5,906 bases of DNA from CAYQDF01 sp964416175. GTDB taxonomy: Bacteria > Chloroflexota > Anaerolineae > Anaerolineales > UBA4823. Shown here piece by piece: positions 5,890 through 5,906 of this stretch. Under the pieces are notes generated by a model that was not told where the DNA came from, did no database searches, and saw only the letters and a program-made list of their open reading frames with translations. The DNA is taken from contig CAYQDF010000170.1 of NCBI GenBank assembly GCA_964416175.1, positions 1 through 5,906 of the forward strand, in the 5' to 3' direction. A program made the translations under genes and the position numbers. Position 1 is the first letter of the stretch. Each line of letters starts with the position of its first letter.

Positions 5890-5906
5890 GAGTTTATGGA
5901 AGCTTA

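Noticed and set aside
5900..5905. AAGCTT (HindIII site) almost at the window end, suggesting a cloning boundary
   Set aside because: A six-base site occurs often by chance, and one base follows it; there is no vector sequence to support a cloning junction.
5896..5906. Possible start of a further gene (ATG GAA GCT TA) at the right edge
   Set aside because: Only three codons are visible and the GAG-like sequence before it is too close to the ATG to be a convincing ribosome binding site. It may be real, but cannot be supported here.

Overview
The window looks like ordinary chromosomal, housekeeping-type DNA from a member of the Chloroflexota, most likely an Anaerolineae-like lineage. This is inferred from the style of the encoded proteins: Thr/Pro/Ser/Glu-rich linkers on secreted proteins, a lipid-anchored YceI protein with a long disordered linker, and a compact DUF3417-type glucan phosphorylase. 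No marker gene in the window proves it. All genes lie on the + strand, gene density is high, and there are no tRNAs, rRNAs, mobile elements or CRISPR arrays.

Region 1 (1-969) is the end of prfA (release factor 1) followed by prmC, the methyltransferase that modifies release factors. The two overlap by four bases (GTGA), so enzyme and substrate are probably translationally coupled. Region 2 (970-1936) is a short spacer with a good -10 box (TATAAT) and a small inverted repeat, followed by a YceI-like lipoprotein that appears to be its own transcription unit or the start of a new one.

Region 3 (2006-3250) is coaBC, the bifunctional coenzyme A biosynthesis enzyme. It is interrupted by a single in-frame TAA at 2801-2803, inside the CoaB synthetase domain. 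Reading frame and conserved motifs continue intact on both sides, so this is either a very recent nonsense mutation, a sequencing error or, less likely, readthrough or restart. Region 4 (3255-3671) is a small protein of unknown function with a signal-like N-terminus, a Thr/Pro-rich ectodomain and a C-terminal membrane anchor. It starts four bases after the coaBC stop. Region 5 (3715-5889) is a complete alpha-glucan phosphorylase with its PLP lysine. coaBC, the small membrane protein and glgP are spaced tightly enough to be co-transcribed.

Functionally the window combines translation termination (prfA-prmC), CoA synthesis (coaBC), glycogen/maltodextrin breakdown (glgP) and two cell-surface proteins. 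I found no convincing new multi-gene system. The points most worth a second look are the coaBC stop codon, the non-standard residues at usually conserved positions of CoaC and PrmC, and the uncharacterised membrane protein between coaBC and glgP. No gene-free stretch exceeds about 120 bases.
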